NCBI RefSeq assembly: GCF_001632365.1
Contig: NW_024468575.1
Span: 1-64,000 of the forward strand
Direction of reading: 5' to 3'
Source: Laetiporus sulphureus 93-53
Lineage: Eukaryota; Basidiomycota; Agaricomycetes; Polyporales; Laetiporaceae
DNA length: 64,000 nucleotides
Each line of letters starts with the position of its first letter. The stretch's first letter is position 1. Below, piece by piece: positions 46,075-56,346 of the stretch. The notes beneath the pieces were generated by a model. It was given only the letters and a program-made list of their open reading frames with translations. It did no database searches and was not told where the DNA came from. The translations under genes and the position numbers were made by a program.

Positions 46075-47240
46075 ACTCAAACTGTAATATCAAGTCAGCG
46101 CACATGATTGTTAGTGTACTGAAGGAAGGGGCCAATGTAGATGGACGCACTTTTTTCAATCTCTCCCCACTCCTTGAAATGCCTCCTCACAACCTCCTCC
46201 GTCTCCACGCCCATGCCCGTCTCCTTGATCTGCCCAATATATAGCATGCGGTTCTGCCTCTGAAAGCTACCCACACTACCCATATCATCTCGATAGCCTG
46301 CGAACTTGTCGTGCGCAAAGCAGTCCTTCGACGTGTCCGGCAGCGTGGTCAATGGGTCCATGAGCATATGCAGATACTCGCATTCCCAGCCATACAGACA
46401 GCATCCCCACACAAAGAAGGGGCAACAGTACTTCACACCCGTCATGTTCGCGCATGATGTTGCAACGCATCTGCGACTTGACCTTGCTGAACAAAAGCAG
46501 GCATTAGGGAAAGCCGTCACCGAACGACTTTGCAACAAAACATACTTTGAATAACTATCCTCACGGTCCCCACCAGCCCATTTATTGTACCAAATGTCTG
46601 CAGAGCTTATGAGCCATAGTGAAGGAGCAGAGGTTGAATGTACGCACTGTACTCTTTCCCAGTTTGAGGCGCCTCCTTCTTCTCCACTTCACCAGCTTTC
46701 ACCAGCTTTCACCTGCTTGCACGCAGGCTTCAGTTTCGCACATCAGGGTGCATTGTGAGGACATAGAAGGTGCGTGCAATGGCGACGGTGGTCGTCTTGA
46801 ATGCCCCAAAGATGCTGCCCAAGCGCCGGTCAGTCTGGCATTGCTGGCATGGTGCGGCAGTGCTCACTTCATCTGTCAGAGGAGCTTGGCCTCGGTGAGT
46901 TGGTCGGCATCCGAGGAGGACGAACTTGCCTTCACTAGTTGGGGAGTTCAGCATGGATGGCGAGTGGTGGAGAAGGGATGCACGCAAGATGCTTATGAGT
47001 GGACCAAGGTCAGTGCCCGCAAGTGCACCCTTCGTGGCGCGCCCATCCATTGCAGCCTTCTTCTCTGCATAAATAGTCTTGCTAATGCTGTCGAGTGTGC
47101 CCACAATTTCGCGCATCTCACGTAGGGCCGGTATGGGCATCCAGTCGACGAGGGCATTGTGCCAGCCGAGGGGCAGGCTGCATACAATGCGTGGGATAAA
47201 TGGGCGGAGCATGATGATGCGCATCGCTGTTGGGCTTCCA
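46050..47240. mobile_element. insert carrying two captured host gene fragments
   Basis: Sequence absent from the two other copies of the terminal repeat. It holds, both on the minus strand, a piece of a cytochrome P450 gene and a piece of the CWC2 splicing-factor gene, each with introns still present. Capture was therefore at DNA level, not by reverse transcription. Two perfect palindromes lie at its left junction (46044-46074). I cannot assign the carrier: Helitron or Pack-type capture would both explain it, but neither 3' CTRR nor clear terminal inverted repeats were found. Confidence 0.65.
46095..46615 (-). pseudogene. CWC2: fragment of pre-mRNA splicing factor CWC2
   Basis: CWC2 is a spliceosomal (Prp19-associated) protein with a CCCH zinc finger and an RRM. 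The fragment reads DIWYNKWAGGDREDSYS (about 46560-46610), then a proper intron (GTATGT...TTCAG), KVKSQMRCNI, and after a frame change GVKYCCPFFVWGCCLYGWECEYLH. That is the C-x8-C-x5-C-x3-H-type finger, although its first Cys pair is altered. DTSKDCFAHDKFAGYRDDMG, SFQRQNRMLYIGQIKETG and EEVVRRHFKEWGEIEK (start of the RRM) follow, ending at a donor site GTGCGT. The rest of the RRM is missing. With both ends cut and one frameshift it cannot encode CWC2. A complete gene must exist elsewhere. Confidence 0.85.
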
Positions 47241-47263
47241 CCGTGTATCGATCCATTATGCAA
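46740..47263 (-). pseudogene. fragment of a cytochrome P450 gene
   Basis: The text SLPLGWHNALVDWMPIPALR, EMREIVGTLDSISKTIYAEK, then LISILRAS, and finally FGAFKTTTVAIARTFYVLTM and HPDVR, matches the segment before and through helix I of fungal P450s. There the usual AG/AxxTT motif reads GAFKTT here. An intron-like stretch separates LISILRAS from the helix I part. The heme-binding end and the membrane anchor are absent. It is a captured piece and not from the P450 pseudogene at 13-15 kb, which has a different sequence in the same segment. Confidence 0.75.
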
Positions 47264-47689
47264 CTGATATGAGTCTCGCTCCCTCCCTCCTCCTTCGCCA
47301 CAGAGACTTCACCTGTGCTGGGTGATGCAACCCGTTAAGCGACCGATGTGAGTAGCGCTCCCTGCACCGACGATTCCTCATTTTTGTATCCATCCTTTCT
47401 CTCTAATTCGAGACGGGTCATAACACGGTCATGATGCAGTTGTCAACAGTCATGAATGGTCATTCTAAATAAGTCTACGCTAACGTCCACGGCTAACGTC
47501 CATGCTAAGTCTACACAAGTCTACACTACATTGAGTCCATTAGCTGCTACATTATTACACTAAGGTGCGTGCACAAAGAAAGCCTAGGAGGTGGAGCAGA
47601 AGTGAGAGAGAAGAGGCGCCCATAGCGGATCCATGGGTAATTCAAGGCCTCCAGTTAAGGGCTGGTCTGATGGGATCTTTGACGGAGTG

Positions 47690-47770
47690 CCCACTGCCTA
47701 TTTGAGATGCAACCACTGCTGTGGTGGCATGGGTGCCCACTGCCGATTTGAGACACAGCCACTGCTGCAC
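47690..47770 (-). repeat. 46-bp subterminal repeat array, right
   Basis: About two units of the array described at 33160-33300, in inverted orientation. Confidence 0.75.
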
Positions 47771-47780
47771 GCGCGTCTAA

Positions 47781-50700
47781 ACTGCACCCAATTTAAAGAA
47801 AAATAAAGCTCGAAGAAATCATAGACCAACCACAGAGTCGAATCTGCACTGATAGCCATGATAGGTTCCATTGTTTAGGAACAAGAACATATTGGAATGG
47901 CACCTGGAGCAGGGTCTGCACTCCGCCTTCTTTGACAACACTTGTACGCATCAGTCTCGCGAAGACAGCTCTGAGAATCCAACTTACACGATGAAGAGGA
48001 CGATAGCTGTCATGCTGCAAGCTGGTGTAGGGACCGTCAATAGAGAAATCAGATTATGTTTTAGATGTACTGGTATCCATGATTACATTGGTACTGTCCA
48101 TGCCAGCTGTTCGTATCCATGTGCTGTGATGTTTCAGGATGGATGAAATAGCGCGAACAATGCACAGAAAGCTCTCATGAGAACTTGCGACCACCGAGCT
48201 CAGCATAGAGCACGTCACTGTCCGCACGCTTGCGTCCGACCTGCCTCCTGTTGTAGTGGTTTGAGATGAGGAATGCGACATCTGATTTATTTGATTAGCG
48301 TACACATTCAGACCTTTCGGGGACTGCCACTGGACTTATTCAATGATTGCTCAAAGTTCAGGTGAGAATCGCAGAATGACTGGACTGGACATGATGTCAA
48401 TGTGCATCACTCCGCACACATCGCACCACAATGCACCTGGTGCTGCAGCCCCAGTTGCTCCTCGGTGAGCTCCATGCTACCCCCAGGCACTCAGTGACGC
48501 TGAACCCATCCTCGCTCAGCTCTTCAGTGAACTCGAGGCTCACGCCATTCATGCACGAGTCGCACTCGGCGTGGATTCACATACATGTGGTCAGCTCGCT
48601 GTTGATCGTGCCAAAATTGCACATCTTGAGCCCGCTCGAGGAAGTCAGTGTGCTACGTGGTGTGTCACGTCAGTCGGGTGTTCAAAGTTCATGCGAAAAA
48701 AACCACGGAACGTACTTGCTGAGCATGGGATCACAGATCCAAGCAATGGGATGTCCACATAGCTGCACACTATTGATGTGGCCGGCTAAGTGACTCTCGA
48801 TCTTCATATACTCCATCAATGTATGCGCTGTCTATTCACGCATTCTGCTCACCTTCGCCGCACCATAGCGAGTGATCAGCGTAACCTTGCCCGCTTTCCG
48901 GTTTGGGCTCTGACTAGCATCGTACAACCATCAACAACCATGTCAGCATTCATGCATGCTTGACAACTCACTGTCGAGTAGCTGGACGAGCTCATCTGCA
49001 GCCATGCTAGGCCCCACCTTAATCCAGATCAGTTCCTGATCCCGTGGAAGTACTCAACATGCACGCCGTTCAGCTGTCTCATCCTGTCTCCAATCTAGAG
49101 GAAGTGCACAGATGTGTTGTAGTACACGTTCAGCGGGAGCAGCTCACTCGGCATGTCATCGCGGTGCGTCGAGGAGAGAGAGGACGGGATGGGGAATTCG
49201 CACGTCATCACTTCTTTGAAGTCCAACAAGAGGCCTTCATGGCTGCGCCTTGGTGTAGGTGAAGGGAGCATCATGATTCAAAGGGGCAACATACCTGGTG
49301 AAGAAGTCTCGCCTCTCCCAGCATGCCCCAGCCACCACCCTGCTCATAACTCGTATGCTGGCTGCCGAGTCCAGTAGTTCAAGTGAAGTCAAGAGCATCT
49401 GATAAGCCTTCTGTGATGCATTTAAACTCTTCTCTACAAAGTATCGTCAGACCGGATAGCCGAAGAAAATTGAGAAAGACACTAACTGCAGTTCTGGTGA
49501 TCGTACATGCAACAGAGACAAGTCTCGTGGGTGGTGCAACGAAGCAAACCCTGAGGTGAGCAGGCCGTGCACATAGTTGAGTGTCATTGTTGAGTGGAAG
49601 TATGTAACATTTGAGAACATGAATAGCCTGACCGTGCACCCACAGATGCACATACCCTTGAGGCTTCACGACTTGTAAGACTTGACCAACTCCCTCGCGA
49701 CGAGCTGACCATTCACAAAGCAGTGCATGCTCATATCGGTCGCCGACTTGTTCCCAAACCGGATCTTGAATTTCTGAAACATAGTCATTCATGAGCTGTA
49801 AAAAGCTGCCTGTCATTTCGATGCCTGCTCACCCATCCGGCCTCACTGGGGATGTAGCAGCTCATCATGGCATCACTCTCTCATGTGATCCCTACTCAAT
49901 CAACTTCTCATTTTCATCAACGATCACTAGTTGGCAATCATGCATATGCATATTGGGATGATGGTCGATGAAAGTGGGAAGACGTGCGAGGTGAAGGGGG
50001 AAAGTGTGACTGTCACTATCAGCTTGACGGCGTGTCCTAACGAGCAGCGGCTGAAGCAAGTGCTCCACCGCCTCCAACAACCTATGTGAATCTTAAAGAT
50101 GGCACCTATTCCACGTCCACGATACCACTGCCCGCTCGCGCTTTCTCTAAGGGACGTGAAGCCTTGCATGTGATTCCATTGCTCGATTCCACTGCTCTGA
50201 CAGCCTGCATTCTAAACTGGAAATTAACCCCTCAACCCAAGCCATCTTCATGGTACATTCTAACAACCCAGACAGCGGAGCCCAACTCGTGTCTCACTCA
50301 GAGCTCGCTGCTGCTTTCTTCTTCGAAGTGGCTGACTTGTTCTTTAGATATACATGCAGGAGGTCAGCACTTGCCCAATTCCCTTCGTATCTGGTGAGAA
50401 ATGGATATTCTTCTGCTGCCTGCGGATAGAGTTCTTAATTTACTATGCATGAATTCACTTGGCAAACCACAAACTGATGTGTAGACAACTTGGAGCTCGC
50501 TGATGTCTTGCCTTGAAAATGGTAGCTGCGTCTGCAAATGTGTGTCCGCAAGCTTGTGAATTGTACTCTGTTGGATAGTCAATTTCCAAATCGCATGTCC
50601 ACAGAGTGATTATGACAACAATGTATGCACCTGTACAATGTTATAGATTGAATCTTTCCAGTGCAGCACTTCACGCAAGTTGTAGCCACCACGACCAATT

Positions 50701-51619
50701 CACGTCACTTCTCCATTGGGCTTGGGGATCATTTCCATGGAACTGAGGAGTACAGCCATGGCGTTGGGGATTATTTTCGTGGAACTGAGGAGAACAGCCA
50801 TGGTGGCAGTGGGAGAAATTGCCTCCGGAGCAAAAACACGTCAGCCAGGAGATGGACAAAGTGGAAATAGCCTTTCGGGAGAAAAAAGGACATGCATAGT
50901 ATGCGGGAGATATTGACGCTGAATGCGGTGCTGTGGCCTGACAGGATGCATGTGCAGCTATGCGATTATGTGATTATGCGACCAACGCTGTGGGAGACTA
51001 TAAGGTTATGAGGGTTGCAGAATTTAATAGAATCTTCGACAAAACAGACAATAAGCCCTTGTCTGACAATTAGGTGACATAGACAATCGGCAACCTCGAA
51101 CGCTCAATTGTCCAGCATCAAACAATAGACCTGATGCCCAAGCTCGTCCCTGGACAGCTCCATCGGTGAGTCTGTGAGCTCCAGGTGCATCTAGTGGATG
51201 TCTGCGTTCCAGGCTTGAGCGGTGATATGTCAATGATATAGGCCTATCCTTGTTATGAATGTCACTGGACATGCATGATGGCATGCACTCCAGATTCTGC
51301 AGAATGAATTTTTCACCGCCATCAGCTAGGTTCGACGTCCCTCCAACGATTCAACATAGCAACCTTGCAAGAGTTATGTTCCATGCATGGACTTCTTGTT
51401 GTCCCAACTGGCAGCAAAGTTATTGCAGGTGAATGACAGAGGCTGAAAGCAGATTATATATGGGCTCTTCTTGATGAAGTAAGTGAGGTACGTACATGGA
51501 ATGTATGTTCCGCAGTACTCAAGTCTCGTCAAGCATGCTTCGCAGGCTGCAGACACAGTCAGCACTGGCTCTACCGGCTCTACCATCAAGGCCTCCACGG
51601 GACCATCTACGAGAAAGCA
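47781..51619. other. unassigned stretch with several protein-like frames
   Basis: No gene was recognised. Protein-like patches occur on the minus strand near 48600-48800 (GHINSVQLCGHPIAWICDPM) and 49400-49816 (145-codon frame with VGQVLQVVKPQGYVHLWVHG). One occurs on the plus strand near 49940-50085 (ESVTVTISLTACPNEQRLKQ). Splice chains could not be completed. They could be exons of unknown cargo or decayed element genes. Confidence 0.35.
50718..50805. repeat. tandem duplication, two ~44-bp units
   Basis: Both units contain TTGGGGAT, GGAACTGAGGAG and ACAGCCATGG in the same order. Confidence 0.7.
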
Positions 51620-51769
51620 GTGAGCAGTGGACGATTTTATAGTAGATTCTCGCAAGAAACTGCGGGTGAAGCGGTCGTTTACGGAGCGCAAATCAGAAAC
51701 TCCGTTACATGGGGTATGGTCCACATTCCATATAGCTATTCTTCGACATTGACCCTGTCCCATGTCCCA

Positions 51770-52318
51770 CAGGCTCCGTCAGTAATGAGAGAAATACAGG
51801 ACATGTCTCAGCGAAAATGGGTGATTGAAACTGAGCCCTCACGTGGTTCTGTCAAACGCATTCGCCTCGATAGCGCAGATACACAACATCACATCCCCGT
51901 CAGTGTTGAGGATCTGTTGGACAGGTTCACCAGGGCCATGAGAGTCTCCAAGCCAATTCCACCAGACGTCTCAAATGGACACGGCACCATGTTCAAGAAA
52001 TCATGCCCTCTCTGTCGAGAGGTGCTGATCAAGGTGTATGAGAATGCTAAAGATTGGAATGCTATACGAGAGATCACCTTCCATTGCCTTCCAAGCAGTG
52101 ATATGGATCTCAAAACCTTGGGCTGTTATATGGGTGCACCGAGTGGCTGCCAAGTGAGTGAATCTACCATCTATTCACTATACGCTGAAATGAGCAAACA
52201 CTCACAGGTCATTGATCTGAAGAATTTTAAGCCCTTTCATGAGTACTGTGAGGGTATTTTAGAGCACGATGATTTGAAGGACTTGATGAGCGACGGATTT
52301 CTGCAGGTAACAAGTTGA
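51770..52318 (+). CDS. hypothetical protein with Cys/His-rich segment, partial
   Basis: An open frame follows a good acceptor (CCCACAG before 51770). It reads APSVMREIQDMSQRKW, then a KRIRLDS nuclear-signal-like patch, VSVEDLLDRFTRAMR, then a CPLCRE pair with later HCLP, GCYMGAPSGC and HEYCEGIL. These give several Cys/His pairs compatible with zinc binding. A donor-like GTGAGT after GGCTGCCAA and an acceptor before GTCATTGATCTG suggest one more intron inside the frame. Another donor (GTAACA) follows GFLQ near 52309, so the gene continues downstream. I do not recognise the family. Its location beside element genes suggests cargo. Confidence 0.45.
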   Translation, partial: QAPSVMREIQDMSQRKWVIETEPSRGSVKRIRLDSADTQHHIPVSVEDLLDRFTRAMRVSKPIPPDVSNGHGTMFKKSCPLCREVLIKVYENAKDWNAIREITFHCLPSSDMDLKTLGCYMGAPSGCQVSESTIYSLYAEMSKHSQVIDLKNFKPFHEYCEGILEHDDLKDLMSDGFLQVTS

Positions 52319-53014
52319 GTCATCATTCTGTCGACCCTCATCATTTTGTTGATGATTCTAACTCTGCTAATGATTCCAGCCTGTAAGGGATAAGCTAAGT
52401 GACGTAAATAGGCTTCAATAGACAGCACCAATCTGGCGACGTAGACAGTGAAGATATCGTGAATCGTGCAATAAATCTGTGTACGGTTCCTGCGACGCTG
52501 GGTAGAAAATGCAACGTGAAACACAACGTCCGATTTGGTCAATTGAAAGTGCAAAATCGTGTAGCCAAAGTTGTTTCGCAGCTTCATAGCATCCGTCGCT
52601 TTGCGCGTCCGTCCGGTGTCAATAATGCTCTGCAGGGGTGATTAAGTAGGCACGATCGTCCGAAGGTAGAAAGCAGTGAAGCATAGATCTGGGACAATCT
52701 GTTGCCATGTGTATCCCTCATCACTAGATTGCCAGATCATGTTATCAGATAAGCGAACAAGGATGGCCTGAATGAGTGATCATCTTCCGCGATCATGAGA
52801 CAACTGCTCACACTTTTGAAGTATGTGAATTGCGCCACAGGGGCTTGGAATATGAACTGCCAGGCGACTTCATCGCTACCTACCATCTGGTGTATGATCT
52901 CGCCCTTCACTGGCTCAGCTGAATGAAGTCCGTATTAGACCGTGCAGTATCAGATAGTGCGGGACATACCATTCAAAGCCAGTTTCGAAGACGGTTCTTC
53001 AATGGATTCGTCCT
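52319..53014. other. no confident gene
   Basis: Likely holds further exons of the hypothetical gene to the left and possibly the 3' end of the Spt5-like gene to the right. A minus reading near 52690-52740 has [14 protein letters not shown]. Nothing is firm. Confidence 0.35.
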
Positions 53015-56000
53015 TCATGCTCCTTTAGCTCTATCACACATCTTGCCGGGAATCAATTGATAGGCAGAAGTGCCTCTGTAGTCTGGTCCGGCTGATCTTG
53101 GAGGGTATACACCTGCAGGTATGGGAAGTTCCAGCCCAACGGGTACACACACATCACCTTGACGCACGAAATTGTAGTCGCTGAAGTTGACTGGCGAGTA
53201 AAAATACTGAGCATGGCTGTGAAAAAAAGACGAAGACCGACCGGCCATTCGTAATCCTCATCCATGCACTAGACAGTCTTCCCTCATGCTCAATTGGTCC
53301 GCAAAAAATGTATGTGCATACTACACAAATGCGTAAATCAAATGCTCCTTCTCAACTATTATCTTTGGCAGCTCATCCGATGATGCATCATGAAATGGCA
53401 TCAGCTCAAGGAGCCCATTGACCTCTACTGAAATGAGAGCTATGGTGCCTATATTGGCACCTGCGATTACCAACACCATGTCTCCAACACCTGCAGAAAC
53501 ATGGCGCGCTTTCAAAAATTTTGCCGGTACAGCCAGAATCTCAGCCCACTTCCTTCACCCATAGGCTTTGACACGTATGTGATCGGTATTGCTCTCAATC
53601 AGCTCTTTGAGACAGACAGTGACCCCTTTGTCCTCATATTGTCCTTGCTCCCATTGGGCTTCAGGAGATGTGCCTTTCGTGTTGCAGATCGTGAGCGTAA
53701 GTCGCTTCAAAATTGGCAACATTTTCTGCACCCACGGGTGAAAAAGAAACAATGTGTTGTCCTGTGGATCTGAGGTTGAGAGTCGGTGAGACTCGAATAT
53801 AAGCACAAGAAATTATTTAGCTTACGTAAAGTGAGCGCAGCATATTGGTCTGTTGGATTGTCCCCAGTTGACGATGGGTCCCTTGATGATGGGTCCCATG
53901 CAGCAGCCAGAGGTTCATTAGATTGATCATCTGAAGTGTCTGATACCCAAGGCGGTGTAGCAGAACTGAGAGGAGCTCACGTGGTTGACGTGGCTGGCGT
54001 CATTGACATGTCCTGACTAGCTAACGGAATGCCAGATGATGACGGAATGCTAGATGTTGCATAACCCAATGGCAGAGTATCTTGTTGATCGCTGCAATGA
54101 AATGGTCATGAATATTGAGATGAGGAGCATTCTGGCTAGCCCGAACCTCAAATATCTGAACTCGCTGGGCTTCAGCCACACTACAACACCCCTCGGAGCA
54201 TCCAGCTCCATTTGATACACGCCGTTGTATTCATCTTTGATGAACCCTTTGTGTGCTTTGTATTGTCCCCAGCTGATCATTGCGCGCTTCAATACAAAAT
54301 GCTGATATGTTGCACGATTCTTTCTGTGGGCCTTTGACAACAAATGAACGGCTGGCTGTCGACGAGAACCGTCGCCGCTCACTTTGACTGAGTATTGCAG
54401 CAACCAATCGTATTGGAGCACCCAACTGGACATTCTCACTTTGGTATCCTGCACCGCAACCTGGAAAACATGATTCATCAATGTTTCATCTTGCTCGCAC
54501 TGCGGACTCACCTCACGTCATTCACGATCATTGTATATCAGCAGCGTCTCATCGCCCACAGATGTGATGAAGCCCCTCCTACCTCTGTTCACACCATCAA
54601 TGATGTCTAACAAATCGTCCTGTTTATAGACCCTTCTGAGCTACTGAACGGCCACAGTAGCAACCTGGGATTGACTGGGACCGTACGCTACTTCAACGGA
54701 CTCGCCTATGATGCTCTGTATGATTCCTTTGATGCCTTGCAGCTCCCCCTCAGTGACACGAACGTGATCATCGATTGCAAGGCTGGCAAAGTAAACCCAC
54801 TATGTAATTTGTGCGATGGACATAGGCGAGATCCAATGCAGACAGATAAATGGTGCGATTTCGTCCACATTAGGTGTACCGTCAAGTAACCTCAGCTGTT
54901 CCACCTCGCATGACACACAGAGAAGTCCGTCTTTGAATAATTTCTTCTTGAACATGTACATCTTCATTCCATTATCTTGATCAGGCATCTGCTCCTGGAC
55001 AGTATGAGGACCGTAGACTGCAGCAGCGAGGACAGGGTTGAACACGCATGGGGAACACCTCGGTGCAGGATGCTTTGCACGACGCTTTGAATATGCCATA
55101 CAATGATGCATTCTTCCTTCACTTCCTCGACGTACACGAGATCACTGGAGTAATTCGACGTGGACACACATCAAATGCGAACCCAGCTACCCATCTCGAT
55201 ATCAGGTGCAATTCAAAAAAGACTCATTCATTCATCAGACGGCACGAACATTGCTGGCATACTGAGGATCAGATGGGATACCACAGAAGAAATCTTCAAG
55301 ATGTCATGCATGCTCTTAGCTTCGACGTAGATCCTATCGGCCTCATCGATGCAGGACTGATTCTCTGAGACAAAGATGGAGTACACGGAATGACTCCGTG
55401 GCTCATCGACGGCATTCTGATTTTCGTCTTGATCTGCCAACGACTGGTATAGCATGATCAGAACAGTGAGAGCTGAGTTCCACTTTAGAAAATGCATCAA
55501 TAACCAATCCCCAGGACAGCGTGAAACTTACCTTGGTACGAAGCATCCAGATCCCAGGGCAGTGCTCATTGGGCAAAGGAGGACGTTCTTCGGCCTCCAC
55601 AGCATGATCACGACTTGCACTCTCCCTACCCCTATGAGCCCTTTCCTGATATTGATGTGTCAATTCCACCACATCATCATCATCCTCATCGTCCTCACGA
55701 GCCATCGCTGAATATAAGAGATGCATTGCGATATCGTCCCCTGCTGCCTCGCCTTGAAGAATGACCATGAAATGGTTAAAAACAATCGCTGGATGAGGCG
55801 ACTAACTACTCACCTACTTCAACCTCGTCATCTTCAGCCTCGTCGTCTTGAGCCACATCGTCTTCAGCCTCTTGAGCCTCATCGTCTTCAGGTTCTTGAG
55901 CCTCGTCGTCTTCACTCATCTCTTCCCCATCATCAACGTCTGCTTCCAAATCAAGAAATGGGTTGTGAACGCGACCCTACACTATGTTAGTTTTTACTCC

Positions 56001-56035
56001 GGCCCCTATGGAGCAAAATCTACCTTGCTTGTCAT
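53015..56035 (-). CDS. Spt5-like NGN/KOW protein (expanded Agaricomycete family)
   Basis: Spt5 is an RNA polymerase elongation factor. Mushrooms carry many extra Spt5-like genes of unknown role. Here ATG 56035 gives MTSK. After an intron comes GRVHNPFLDLEADVDD, followed by a long Asp/Glu repeat region (DDEAQE units, 55800-55970). The next exon has AREDDEDDDDVVELTHQYQE and ends CPGIWMLRTK, where the NGN-type domain begins. DEADRIYVEAKSMHDILKI (about 55300-55350) fits the NGN 'YVEA' strand. Later minus exons at 53321-53515 contain VSAGVGDMVLVIAGANIGTI, which fits a KOW motif (GDxVxVxxGxxxG). Exons between 53.5 and 55.1 kb were not fully joined, and the 3' end is uncertain. The acidic N-terminus and the family order make the assignment fair rather than firm. 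Confidence 0.55.
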
Positions 56036-56346
56036 AATTTCTGTGGTTGAGTATATGGCTGCAGCTGCGGTTGTGGTCGTGAGAGAAGCAGTTGTGAGAG
56101 AAGTGGTGATTCATTGCCATTTCAGGCTGGGAGAACGACCTGCTGATGTAAGATGCTGACATAACAATAAATCATCAGCGCTGCCGTTCGAGAAGGGAGT
56201 GGCTCACAGAGTGACTGCTCGTTAGCACGTAAGCAACAGCGATTTCACACAATTGTTTCTCATACTATATCTAATACAGAGCATCCAGGTCAACGAATCC
56301 TCCTACATCTCTGTTCCCAATAGACACTTAGTCAACTCCCCATCAT
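56036..56346. other. short spacer
   Basis: Promoter side of the Spt5-like gene and 3' side of the next minus gene. No feature was seen. Confidence 0.4.

Larger units (their letters stand above)
33043..47780. mobile_element. candidate giant Plavaka/CACTA-like transposon with cargo genes
   Basis: A ~1.27-kb terminal sequence at 33043-34310 recurs inverted at 45490-47780, where it is interrupted by an insert. The outermost bases mirror each other (TTAGACGCG left; CGCGTCTAA right). Between them lie a Tnp2-type transposase (-), a FunK1 protein kinase (-) and a divergent pair of unknown genes at 34.7-36.6 kb. I found no clear target-site duplication next to the tips, so the exact ends are provisional. 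Inverted ends, 46-bp subterminal repeats and a resident transposase together make one 14.7-kb element the simplest reading. Nested insertions are the main alternative. Confidence 0.65.
45490..47780 (-). repeat. right terminal inverted repeat, interrupted
   Basis: Inverted copy of 33043-34310. Match runs from 45490 to about 46049 and resumes about 47240 to 47780. The roughly 1.2 kb between is an insert absent from both other copies (left end and 59125-59940). Confidence 0.8.

Noticed and set aside
46050..47240. Calling the insert a Helitron
   Set aside because: Hairpins are present at one junction, but no 5' TC/3' CTRR ends, A|T insertion site or Rep/helicase were seen.
33043..47780. Starship element or LTR retrotransposon
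   Set aside because: No DUF3435 tyrosine recombinase, and no gag, reverse transcriptase or direct LTRs. The ends are inverted and the transposase is Tnp2 type.
55721..56159. Leu/Arg/His-rich plus-strand frames opposite the Spt5-like gene
   Set aside because: They are the complement of the Asp/Glu-repeat coding exon on the minus strand.
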